Source of the DNA: Nitrosomonas sp.
Lineage (GTDB): Bacteria; Pseudomonadota; Gammaproteobacteria; Burkholderiales; Nitrosomonadaceae
DNA length: 39,003 bases
Direction of reading: 5' to 3'
NCBI GenBank assembly: GCA_024281695.1
Contig: JAMXAE010000007.1
Span: 1 to 39,003, forward strand
The translations under genes were made by a program, and so were the position numbers. Below, in pieces: positions 9,029-16,245 of this stretch (the first letter of the stretch is position 1; the number at the start of each line of letters is the position of its first letter). The notes under the pieces are model-generated. The model ran no database searches. It was given only the letters and a program-made list of their open reading frames with translations, and was not told the origin of the DNA.

Positions 9029-9949
9029 ATGCTGAATCTTCCTCAACGCACGCATATTTACCAGAATCACCATTTTGACAGCACGCGCTGGGATTATTTT
9101 GAATCGCGCGATGACGATATCGTCATCGCAACGTCATATAAAGCCGGTACGACGTGGACGCAAGCGATTGTTGCGCATCTGCTCTTTCCGGGCGGGAATT
9201 TCCCGGCACCGCCTGCGGTAATGTCGCCGTGGCTGGACATGCGGATTATTCCACTCGAAGGGGTTCTGAATAATCTGAAGGCGCAGCAGCATCGCCGCTT
9301 TATCAAGACGCATTTGCCGCTCGATGGCGTGCCTTATAGCGAAAAGATCAAGTATCTCTATATTGCCCGCGACACCCGTGACGTTTTCATGTCGTTGTGG
9401 AATCACTATGCCGGCATGAAGGAAGAAATGCTGATGCTCCTGAATATGCTGCCTGGACGCATGGGAGATGAACTTCCGCCCGCACCGGATGATATCCATA
9501 CTTTCTGGCGGAATTGGATAACCCGCGGTTCATTTGCATGGGAAACCGACGGCTGGCCGTACTGGTCGCATCTTGCCAATGTGCAATCCTGGTGGAATTT
9601 CCGCCACCTGCCCAACATTCAGTTGTTCCACTACAGCGACATGCTCGCGGATACCGAGCGTGAGGTTCGCCGCATCGCCGCATTTCTCGAGATTGATGTG
9701 CCCGAGCAAGCTTGGGACGGCATCATCAAAGCGATATCCTTTAAAGAGATGAAACGTCAGGGCGAACTGTATGCGCCGGGGGGCGGACAGTTCTGGAAAG
9801 GCGGAGCGGAGACTTTTATGCACAAAGGCACCAATAACCGTTGGCGCGATGTACTCTCTGACGAAGAACTGGCGCTCTATGATGCCGCTTGCGGGCGTGC
9901 GCTGACGGCTGATTGCCGGGAGTGGTTGGAGAATGGTGGAACGATTTGA
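9029..9949 (+). CDS. Cytosolic-type sulfotransferase
   Basis: 306 residues of the PAPS-dependent sulfotransferase family. The 5'-phosphosulfate loop is SYKAGTTW at 36-43 (PKSGTTW type), the catalytic base is probably His95 in KTHLPL, the 3'-phosphate motif is ARDTRDVFMSLWNHY (Arg114, Ser122), and KGTNNRWR near 265-272 fits the C-terminal PAPS motif. It would transfer sulfate to a hydroxyl of an unknown acceptor. The gene stands alone and is visibly GC-richer than its neighbours, a hint of transfer. It lies 1.3 kb beyond the glycan-precursor operon, so a role in sulfating surface sugar or lipid is possible but unproven. Its 3' end overlaps a decayed small ORF. Confidence 0.88.
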   Translation: MLNLPQRTHIYQNHHFDSTRWDYFESRDDDIVIATSYKAGTTWTQAIVAHLLFPGGNFPAPPAVMSPWLDMRIIPLEGVLNNLKAQQHRRFIKTHLPLDGVPYSEKIKYLYIARDTRDVFMSLWNHYAGMKEEMLMLLNMLPGRMGDELPPAPDDIHTFWRNWITRGSFAWETDGWPYWSHLANVQSWWNFRHLPNIQLFHYSDMLADTEREVRRIAAFLEIDVPEQAWDGIIKAISFKEMKRQGELYAPGGGQFWKGGAETFMHKGTNNRWRDVLSDEELALYDAACGRALTADCREWLENGGTI

Positions 9950-10097
9950 AGCACTGATGTTGTCGGAAGCGCAGCGTACCGAGTTAGCGTATGTTTTGGT
10001 TAAAAGTTTTGGATAAGGAATTCTTCGTTGCCTTGCTGAAATTGATGAAGGCACCGCGAAGCTTATTGACCGAGAGGAATTCCGGCGGCTGATCTGA
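9933..10097 (+). pseudogene. Probable remnant of an addiction-module antitoxin (TIGR02574/Unstab_antitox-like)
   Basis: One frame runs from an ATG at 9933 to a TGA at 10095-10097, interrupted by TAA at 10014-10016. Before the stop it reads EALMLSEAQRTELAYVLVKS; after it reads LAEIDEGTAKLIDREEFRRL. These are, in the right order, the two recognisable halves of the small addiction-module component family (hydrophobic N-terminal ALxLxxxxRxELAxxLxxS and C-terminal ExxRRLxEIDxGxxKxIxxEE). The middle segment seems shortened: 54 codons against about 70-75. No partner toxin follows; the Mrr-like gene comes in from the other strand. The assignment is by eye. Confidence 0.5.
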
Positions 10098-10129
10098 TGT
10101 GCTTCTTTGTATCGGCACATCCTGCTGTG

Positions 10130-11032
10130 CTATATCGGCGGAGCATAGAAGTAAATTGGCACGAGAGAAAGGAGAGCTTTGTCTTCATCGGACAGTTTCG
10201 GATAGAAATCTTGCCATAGACTGATGAATCGATCGAGGTCGATAAGCTCGACGTGGGCGTGTGAACTTCTTGCCGTTGATTTTGCATCTGGTGTAAAACC
10301 ACCGGAGGATACAAAAATACCCACATCTCCATTGGTTTGGAGCAATCCCATGAGTTGTCGTATTTCTTGAACTGTGGCAGATACTTCGCGATGCTTGATT
10401 TGTACTTTCATGCGAGGAGAAACTGTTCCAAGTGGATCACGGTATGCGATAACATCGATTCCTCCATCTTTGCCTTTCGGAGCTACAAATGGAGTGTAAT
10501 AGCCCATTCCTCTGAGAAGAGCGGCGATTAGCTCTTGAAACTCATATGGATTTTTTTGATTGATTTGATTCTTCAATCCTTCAATGGCCAGCTGCTCCAT
10601 TTCATGAATTATGACTTCTTGCCCTTGTTGGCCTTCGTTGACTACATCTTGTTCATCTTCCGAAGGTTCGGGAGTTTCTCTTTGATTGCTCCAAGCCTTG
10701 TAGGCAGCAGTAGCAACATTGAGCATTTTGACATCCCCCAATTTGAGGGCATTCTCTCCTTCTGGAGTGAGATACCATACTCCCTTCTTCTTGACCAGAA
10801 AGCCTGCTTTAATGCAGTCGATACTGAAGAAATGAAGCATTGATTGCCAGCGAACATAGCCTGATTTCTCATAAGTGGCTTTTGCCCAATCGTCTAATTC
10901 AACACGTTTTTCCACTTCTGCGACCACCTCTTTCCCTGGAGCTTGACCACCCTTTTCTTTGAGAATATTGAATGCAGCGAAAATTACCCTTGAAGCAAGT
11001 TCTCTTGAGCGAGATGGTTTATCTTTGGCCAT
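10130..11032 (-). CDS. Mrr-like restriction endonuclease
   Basis: 300 residues. Residues about 10-100 resemble the Mrr N-terminal winged-helix domain; about 160-275 form a PD-(D/E)xK nuclease domain of the Mrr type. Catalytic candidates are Glu164 or Glu167, Asp193 in GKDGGIDVIAYRD, and Gln211/Lys213 in VQIKHRE. Mrr enzymes cut methylated DNA, and no methyltransferase partner is present, which fits a type IV enzyme. An acidic linker (about 120-140) separates the domains. The start has a GGAG site six bases upstream. Solitary gene; recent acquisition is possible. Confidence 0.87.
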   Translation of the reverse strand: MAKDKPSRSRELASRVIFAAFNILKEKGGQAPGKEVVAEVEKRVELDDWAKATYEKSGYVRWQSMLHFFSIDCIKAGFLVKKKGVWYLTPEGENALKLGDVKMLNVATAAYKAWSNQRETPEPSEDEQDVVNEGQQGQEVIIHEMEQLAIEGLKNQINQKNPYEFQELIAALLRGMGYYTPFVAPKGKDGGIDVIAYRDPLGTVSPRMKVQIKHREVSATVQEIRQLMGLLQTNGDVGIFVSSGGFTPDAKSTARSSHAHVELIDLDRFISLWQDFYPKLSDEDKALLSLVPIYFYAPPI

Positions 11033-11086
11033 GATTAACTCCGATAGGTGGGGAGAAGATTGACTGTAATCAAACTTACAAAACGA

Positions 11087-11105
11087 TGTGATATATTACT
11101 TCACA
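11087..11105. promoter_or_regulatory. Inverted repeat TGTGA-N9-TCACA upstream of the mrr-like gene
   Basis: TGTGA at 11087-11091 and TCACA at 11101-11105 lie 55-73 bases upstream of the mrr-like start codon, in AT-rich DNA where its promoter should be. The spacing (9) differs from the CRP/FNR norm (6), so it is only a candidate operator. Confidence 0.2.
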
Positions 11106-11216
11106 AATCATATTTTCAGAGCAGTATTGATTGTATATATTTGATTCATATTTAAATATTCCAGGTAATGCTTGAGGATGCAGAGATAATCAAATGCCAT
11201 TTTCTTTTCTAATATC

Positions 11217-11897
11217 TCAATCTGTTTCAAAAACCATAATCGCAGGTTGTCTACGTTGCAACAACCAGACAATCGGCAATTTAGAATCAGGATCTTTACT
11301 CAACCGATCTAACAATCGCCGCTTAGTCTTACCAGTAACAACCAAGACAATATTTTCACTCTTTACTAATATTTTTAATGAAAGACTCATGCGCAACGAC
11401 GGTGCAATGGGTGGTGCAACGGCGATGCAGTGATGCGCCGATAACAAATCCGGGTTCATGCCGGGAAACAGTGAAGCGATGTGGCCGTCTTCGCCCAAGC
11501 CCAGCACTGTCAGACTGACCGGTAAGGGTAGTGAGTCCAATCGTTGATGAAGGGTTTCGATGGCATCGAATGGGTTGTCGTGCGCGGTTTTTAAGCCGAC
11601 GAACGGGGTATTCGCTGGGAGGTGTGACAGCAGGTGCTGTTTGATCAGTTTTTCGTTCGATTGATCGTCGTTGACATCAACCCAGCGCTCATCGGACAAC
11701 GTGATAGTAATCCGATCCCAGGGGAGCTTACATTTTGCCAGTGCGGGCAGGTAATGGCGCGGGGTGCTGCCGCCGGGGACGACGAGGGTGGCTTGCGGTT
11801 TGCGGTTCAGGGTATTTTGCAGCGCGCTTGCGGCAAAATCGGCGAAACCTTGGCTTAATGATTCGATATCAGGAAAAACTTGGCGTTGCAACGACAT
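11217..11897 (-). CDS. pgl: 6-phosphogluconolactonase
   Basis: Hydrolyses 6-phosphogluconolactone to 6-phosphogluconate in the oxidative pentose-phosphate/Entner-Doudoroff route. It has 226 residues from the ATG at 11897. The longer frame to 12035 was rejected because its first 46 residues overlap the HAD gene and have no family match. Motifs: VVPGGSTPRHYLP near the N-terminus, ITLSDERWV, and LGLGEDGHIASLFPG. It is the last gene of the six-gene minus-strand operon, 7 bases after the HAD stop. Its presence among sugar-acid genes is unusual and might mean a lactonase role in the same pathway. Confidence 0.9.
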   Translation of the reverse strand: MSLQRQVFPDIESLSQGFADFAASALQNTLNRKPQATLVVPGGSTPRHYLPALAKCKLPWDRITITLSDERWVDVNDDQSNEKLIKQHLLSHLPANTPFVGLKTAHDNPFDAIETLHQRLDSLPLPVSLTVLGLGEDGHIASLFPGMNPDLLSAHHCIAVAPPIAPSLRMSLSLKILVKSENIVLVVTGKTKRRLLDRLSKDPDSKLPIVWLLQRRQPAIMVFETD

Positions 11898-11904
11898 TTG
11901 AAGA

Positions 11905-12546
11905 TTATTGCACCAGACTGCGCAAATCCGGCACGGTCTCGATATGTGTGGGAAAAGGATTCGGGTCTTCAGGGTGGACGCGGCCCAGGAAAGCGGTGTT
12001 GTTGGCCTGCGCGCCTTCGAGATCGGCCATCGCATCGCCGATCATCAATACCGATTCGGGATTGAGTCCATGTGCTGCCAGAATTTCCGCGATGAGGGTT
12101 TTCTTTAGCGCAGGTGCGCCGCGCACTTCGGTGAAATAGGGTGTTAAGCCGCGACGTTCGACGATGACTTTAAGCTCGGTTTCCGGTGTGCCGGAGGCGA
12201 CAAATAGCGGAATTTTTTCAGATTGCTGGCGAATCAGTTCCAGCGCGCCAGGCACTCCTTCAGCAGCAATGACGGCTTCGACGACCAGTTCGGAAAAACG
12301 GACATCCAGTGCTTTTTCTTCCGCTTCGGTCAGCGGCGGTTTGGATAAAAAATGTTGCTGAAAGTGGCGGAATTTACGGTAGCGCGACATACCGCCGTTT
12401 TGAATATGGAATTGCACTACTTGTGCGACGATATCTTCCCCGTAAGGGCGATAGAGTTCCGCGAATGCCTGGGTTTTGATTTTCCCGGATTCAACTACAA
12501 CGCCGTCAAAATCAAAAATAATGGCCTGCCAGTGAATGTTTTTCAT
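11905..12546 (-). CDS. HAD-family hydrolase (beta-phosphoglucomutase/phosphatase-like)
   Basis: 213 residues from the ATG at 12546, two residues before the hydrophobic strand leading to the catalytic FDFDGVVVES (Asp12 and Asp14). A longer frame to 12675 overlaps the epimerase gene and is not needed. Motif II is FVASGTPETE, the motif III lysine is in APALKK, and motif IV is VLMIGDAMADLEGA. The helical cap between motifs I and II places it in HAD subclass I, with phosphatases and phosphomutases. In this operon it would suit dephosphorylation of a phosphorylated sugar acid, the step KdsC performs in Kdo synthesis, though KdsC has no such cap. Substrate unknown. Confidence 0.85.
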   Translation of the reverse strand: MKNIHWQAIIFDFDGVVVESGKIKTQAFAELYRPYGEDIVAQVVQFHIQNGGMSRYRKFRHFQQHFLSKPPLTEAEEKALDVRFSELVVEAVIAAEGVPGALELIRQQSEKIPLFVASGTPETELKVIVERRGLTPYFTEVRGAPALKKTLIAEILAAHGLNPESVLMIGDAMADLEGAQANNTAFLGRVHPEDPNPFPTHIETVPDLRSLVQ

Positions 12547-12556
12547 GATGAATGGC

Positions 12557-13486
12557 CTATGCCCTGTTATCCGAGGTTGACGGGGTTGCATCGTCATCTG
12601 CGTCGCCATGATGCAGATCCTGGTGGATTTCCCGCAAGCAATCGAGTAAACCTTGTCCCAGGTCGACATGTTCATTCAACACCATTTTACGGCCGATACG
12701 CGGTTGGAAAGCGTAAGGTGTGATTTCGTAGTGATGTACGGCGTTGGCTTCGTCGAAATGCAATTCAACCGGCCACGGCATGATTTCCGAGATCATGGTC
12801 ATGACGTCCTTGATGCGCAGTCTTTCCTGGCCGGTCAGGATCATGTGGCGATTGGCAAATTCAGGAGCCAGGATTTGCACGCTCATGCGCGCGGCATCTT
12901 CCACATGAATATATTCGCGCATGGCTTCGCCGCTGCCTTTGTAAGTTACGGAATGGTGCGCAACCGCTTCGTGCAGCATGCGATAGATGCCATTGCGTTT
13001 GTCAGAGCGCCTGCCATACAGTGAGCCGTAGCGCAAAATGTTGTAATCCAGGCCATAGCGATCATGGTAGGTTTCCGTGAAACGTTCTGCCGCTTGTTTG
13101 CTGGCGCGATAAAAAGAACCAGATTCGGAATACACATACACGCTGCTGGCGAACACAAAGCGGCGGGCGCCTGCGATGCGAGCGGCTTCCAGCGCGTGCA
13201 TATTGCCCAGCACATTGATGGTGGCGGTAGGAATGGGTTTGTTGTGAGCTTCGTCAATGTCGGCAATGGCGGCAAAATTATAGACGATGGATGCTCCCTT
13301 GGCGGCTTCGATGGCTTGATCCAGATTCATGATGTCGCCAATGATCATTTCCTGATTGCTTTGCAGATAGGGCGATGGGCTGCGATCAAATAACCGTACT
13401 CGATAGCCTGCGGCAGTGAGCGCGTCGGCCACATGACTGCCGAGAAAACCACTCGCGCCAAATACTACAACTGTTTCATTGATCAT
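12557..13486 (-). CDS. NAD-dependent sugar epimerase/dehydratase (extended SDR)
   Basis: 309 residues of the extended short-chain dehydrogenase family. The NAD-binding loop is GASGFLGSH at 10-18. The catalytic set is Ser114/Ser115, Tyr126 and Lys130 (FASSVYVYS...SFYRASK). LRYGSLYGRRSDKRNG and EYIHVEDAA are typical of nucleotide-sugar epimerases such as GalE/RfbB relatives. The polar acidic C-terminal tail (about 295-309) is probably disordered. It starts 4 bases after the dehydrogenase stop and ends 10 bases before the HAD start. Sugar and position of epimerisation cannot be read; in this context it may act on an NDP-sugar or on a free sugar acid. Confidence 0.88.
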   Translation of the reverse strand: MINETVVVFGASGFLGSHVADALTAAGYRVRLFDRSPSPYLQSNQEMIIGDIMNLDQAIEAAKGASIVYNFAAIADIDEAHNKPIPTATINVLGNMHALEAARIAGARRFVFASSVYVYSESGSFYRASKQAAERFTETYHDRYGLDYNILRYGSLYGRRSDKRNGIYRMLHEAVAHHSVTYKGSGEAMREYIHVEDAARMSVQILAPEFANRHMILTGQERLRIKDVMTMISEIMPWPVELHFDEANAVHHYEITPYAFQPRIGRKMVLNEHVDLGQGLLDCLREIHQDLHHGDADDDATPSTSDNRA

Positions 13487-13490
13487 CGTG

Positions 13491-14429
13491 TTATCCGTGA
13501 TTGATTAAACCTGTTTGGATGAGACCCTGCAGCAAATTGTCGGCCGCCTCAATTTCCATGCGTTGACGCGATTCTCTGGCGAGCGAGCCGACATGGGATG
13601 TCAGGATGGTATTGCCAAATTCAAGCAGCGGGCCCCGGTAAGGCTCCTGTTCAAAAACATCCAAGGCCGCGGCACTGATTTTGCCGCTTCTCAATGCTTC
13701 AGCCAGCGCATCTTCATCGACCAGTCCGCCGCGTGCAGCATTAATCACTATTGCTTCAGGCTTCATGGCTGCGAATGCCTGAGCGTTCAGCAGATGATGC
13801 GTATCTGGTCCATATGGCAGATGCAGGGTGATCATGTCGGCAGTGGCTAATAATTTTTCCAGAGATATCAGCGTGACGCCGTCCGGCGCTTGATTGACAT
13901 GCGGATCGTGCGCGATGACGGTAGCTTCAAAAGCCTGGCACAGGCGAGCAACGCGACGACCGATGTGCCCCATCCCAATGATGCCGACTGTTTGCGCTGC
14001 CAACAAGCGACCTTGCGTACGAGGCCATTCGCCTTTGCGTACCGCTTGATCAATCTGGCTGATCTGGCGCAGGAGAGTCAATATGTATCCCATGGTCAGC
14101 TCGGCAACCGCTTGCGCGGGGGCTTCCGGCGTATTCAGCACCGCAATGCCATGTTTTTTGGCTGCTGCCAGATCAACACTATCCATGCCGGCGCCGCAGC
14201 GCGAAATGACTTTTAGCGGGCTAGCCGACTGAAATACCCGCTCAGTCAGCGGTTCGATGCCCGCAATCAGGCCAACCACCTCGCCATTCAGTAATTCGAT
14301 GATCTCATCTTCAGTGAGCTTGCGGCGATGTGGGTTGGTAACAGCCTGAAAACCGTTTTGCAGTAAGCGTTGAATAGCCGGATTATTGTCGAGATCGAAA
14401 GACGACGTGGAGATGACAAATTTTTTCAT
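13491..14429 (-). CDS. D-2-hydroxyacid dehydrogenase (phosphoglycerate dehydrogenase-like)
   Basis: 312 residues of the D-isomer-specific 2-hydroxyacid dehydrogenase family. The NAD motif is GMGHIG at 152-157. The catalytic triad is Arg233 (NAARGGLVDED), Glu262 (DVFEQEP) and His279 (TSHVGSLARE). It lacks the C-terminal ACT/regulatory domain of full-length SerA. Its start overlaps the aldolase stop by 4 bp, indicating tight coupling. In a SerA role it would oxidise 3-phosphoglycerate; here a 2-hydroxy sugar-acid substrate linked to the aldolase is more likely. That is inference from position. Confidence 0.88.
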   Translation of the reverse strand: MKKFVISTSSFDLDNNPAIQRLLQNGFQAVTNPHRRKLTEDEIIELLNGEVVGLIAGIEPLTERVFQSASPLKVISRCGAGMDSVDLAAAKKHGIAVLNTPEAPAQAVAELTMGYILTLLRQISQIDQAVRKGEWPRTQGRLLAAQTVGIIGMGHIGRRVARLCQAFEATVIAHDPHVNQAPDGVTLISLEKLLATADMITLHLPYGPDTHHLLNAQAFAAMKPEAIVINAARGGLVDEDALAEALRSGKISAAALDVFEQEPYRGPLLEFGNTILTSHVGSLARESRQRMEIEAADNLLQGLIQTGLINHG

Positions 14430-15196
14430 GATGTTTTGAGTGCTGCACGGATACTTTTAAGGTGGTTGCGGCAGATGGAATCAAGAATACGGATATCCAG
14501 TCCATAGCCGAGGAAATTAAAGCCTGCCTGAATGCGTTGTTGCAACGCTTCCGGATCGGGTTCGATGACATGAATGCCGCCAGGTTTCTGGGCACGCTGA
14601 CCTGCCTGCAAAACTTGTGCGATCGCTGCCTGTACGTCTGGGTGATTGAGGTCGCCAGGGCGGCCCATGGAACCGGATAAGTCATAAGGGCCGATGATAT
14701 AGGCATCAATTCCCGGTACGGCGAGAATGTCGTCGATGGCTTTGACGGCGTCGACATGTTCGATCATGACAACGATCACTGCATTATTTTCCAGCCATTG
14801 CCGGTAAGCCTGGAAGCTGTTGCCATATCCCTGCGCGCGCGCAAGGCCGACGCCGCGTTGTCCGCGTGGCGGGTAATACACGCCATCCACGGCTGCTCTG
14901 GCATCGGCGGCAGATTTGATCATGGGCACCATCACGCCGGTTGCGCCGGCATCCATGACGCGTTTGATCTGATCGGGGTGATTGGAGGTCAGGCGCACGA
15001 TGGCCGGGCATTGTTTGCCGTCCAGAACCTGAATGATGGACTGCACTTCACTGAGTTCCAGCACGCTGTGTTCCATATCCAGAACCAACCAGTCGAATCC
15101 GGCTGCTGCCATGATTTCGGCAATGGAAGGATGTCCCAATGTTACCCAGGAACCAATGGTTAATTCTGACCCATTCAGTTTTGATTTTAATGACAT
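14426..15196 (-). CDS. HpcH/HpaI-family aldolase (2-keto-3-deoxy acid aldolase)
   Basis: 256 residues of the class II pyruvate aldolase family that includes HpcH, GarL and RhmA. The catalytic base is His43 in LDMEHS, the pyruvate-binding arginine is Arg68 (AIVRLTSN), and metal ligands are Glu146 (VMIEHVDA) and Asp172 (IIGPYDLSGSMG). These enzymes reversibly join pyruvate and an aldehyde to give a 2-keto-3-deoxy (sugar) acid. It lies directly after the KdsB-like gene (8-base gap) and overlaps the dehydrogenase by 4 bp. Being beside a CMP-sugar synthetase suggests a biosynthetic rather than a catabolic direction. Confidence 0.9.
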   Translation of the reverse strand: MSLKSKLNGSELTIGSWVTLGHPSIAEIMAAAGFDWLVLDMEHSVLELSEVQSIIQVLDGKQCPAIVRLTSNHPDQIKRVMDAGATGVMVPMIKSAADARAAVDGVYYPPRGQRGVGLARAQGYGNSFQAYRQWLENNAVIVVMIEHVDAVKAIDDILAVPGIDAYIIGPYDLSGSMGRPGDLNHPDVQAAIAQVLQAGQRAQKPGGIHVIEPDPEALQQRIQAGFNFLGYGLDIRILDSICRNHLKSIRAALKTS

Positions 15197-15204
15197 GACG
15201 ATTC

Positions 15205-15954
15205 CTAATAATGGGAAAGCAACGGATCGGTTTCCATCAGTTTGGCAACCCGTGCCAAATCTGCTTCGGTATCGACGGCCTGGGTATTAAACTCGGTGGG
15301 CACCATTTTAACCTGATAACCATGTTCCAGCAGGCGCAACATATCGACCGATTCTAATTGCTCCAATGGAGTCGGTGCCAGATGAGTGTACTGAAACAGG
15401 GTAGTGCGGCGAAAGGGAATAATGCAAACTTGCTTATAGGCTGCGGTATCGACAAAACCTGTTTTGGCCAAGGTAGGAATGGGACGACGTGACATGTAAA
15501 GCGCATTCCCTTGTTGATTCATGACAACTTTGATGGTATTGACGTCTAGATAATCCGCTTCATGATCGATTTTGCGCACCAGATTAACGCAGCCTAATTG
15601 CGGATTATCTTTAAAGGGGGCAACGGCGGTATCAATCATGTCTGGGTGCGTCATCGGTTCATCCCCTTGCACCATGACGATTAGGTCCGCATCCAGATAG
15701 ACAACGGCTTCGGCTACACGATCACTGGCACGTTCGTGCGTATCGGCTGTCATGATGACGGGAGCACCGAAACTTTCTGCTACTTGACGAATTTCTTCAT
15801 CGCAGGTGGCAATATAAGTCGCATCCAATGATTTACTCATGGCGACGCGTTTATAAATATGCTCAATCATTGGGCGACCCAATATTTTTGCAATGGGTTT
15901 GCCTGGAAAACGTGATGAGCCCATACGAGCAGGTATTACAGCGATTGTTTTCAT
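15205..15954 (-). CDS. CMP-sugar synthetase, KdsB-like cytidylyltransferase
   Basis: 249 residues of the KdsB family, which activates 3-deoxy-manno-octulosonate with CTP. The nucleotide loop is PARMGSSRFPGKP at 8-20, the metal motif VMVQGDEPM is at about 93-101, and SRRPIP and VDTEADLARV near the C-terminus match KdsB. It differs from housekeeping KdsB at the usual SGTDRLAE position (here RASDRVAE) and around LESVDMLRLLEHGY, so it may be a paralogue for a related 2-keto-3-deoxy acid. It is the first gene of a six-gene operon. No clear Shine-Dalgarno site precedes its ATG. Confidence 0.82.
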   Translation of the reverse strand: MKTIAVIPARMGSSRFPGKPIAKILGRPMIEHIYKRVAMSKSLDATYIATCDEEIRQVAESFGAPVIMTADTHERASDRVAEAVVYLDADLIVMVQGDEPMTHPDMIDTAVAPFKDNPQLGCVNLVRKIDHEADYLDVNTIKVVMNQQGNALYMSRRPIPTLAKTGFVDTAAYKQVCIIPFRRTTLFQYTHLAPTPLEQLESVDMLRLLEHGYQVKMVPTEFNTQAVDTEADLARVAKLMETDPLLSHY

Positions 15955-16200
15955 GGAAATTATTGTTTGATTGGTTAATTAATGTTTAAGTATTGAAGAT
16001 TAGATTTGAAAGCTACTCGCTGATTATCAGGGTTTTCTTGTTTCTTGAGCAATACTTAATGTGAAAATTGGATAGTGCTTCCTGCTGAGATTTTATCCTG
16101 AATTTTGTGTCGGCTCGCTGCTGGTAATTGAATAATTGCAAGAGTAGAATGAGTGCGCCTTTAATATCAGAATCTTCTGTTTAACTGGGAAATAATAGCG

Positions 16201-16245
16201 ATGCTGCGTGTTCTAAATATTTTGGTAATCATATCATGGGTATGA
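16201..16245 (+). other. Possible leader ORF overlapping the next gene by ATGA
   Basis: A 14-codon frame (MLRVLNILVIISWV) with a GGGAAA site upstream ends in a TGA that overlaps an ATG at 16242 of the following glycosyltransferase-like gene. That gene lacks its own ribosome site, so translational coupling through this leader is possible. It could be chance. Confidence 0.25.

Noticed and set aside
9530..10120. 196-residue minus-strand frame
   Set aside because: Covers the well-supported sulfotransferase in antisense and shows no recognisable domain.
11905..12675. Longer start of the HAD gene at 12675
   Set aside because: The extra 43 residues overlap the epimerase gene in another frame and have no HAD character; the ATG at 12546 sits properly before FDFDG.
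16001..16235. Insertion-sequence remnant in the divergent region between the KdsB-like and GT genes
   Set aside because: No terminal inverted repeats, target duplications or transposase-like translation were found.
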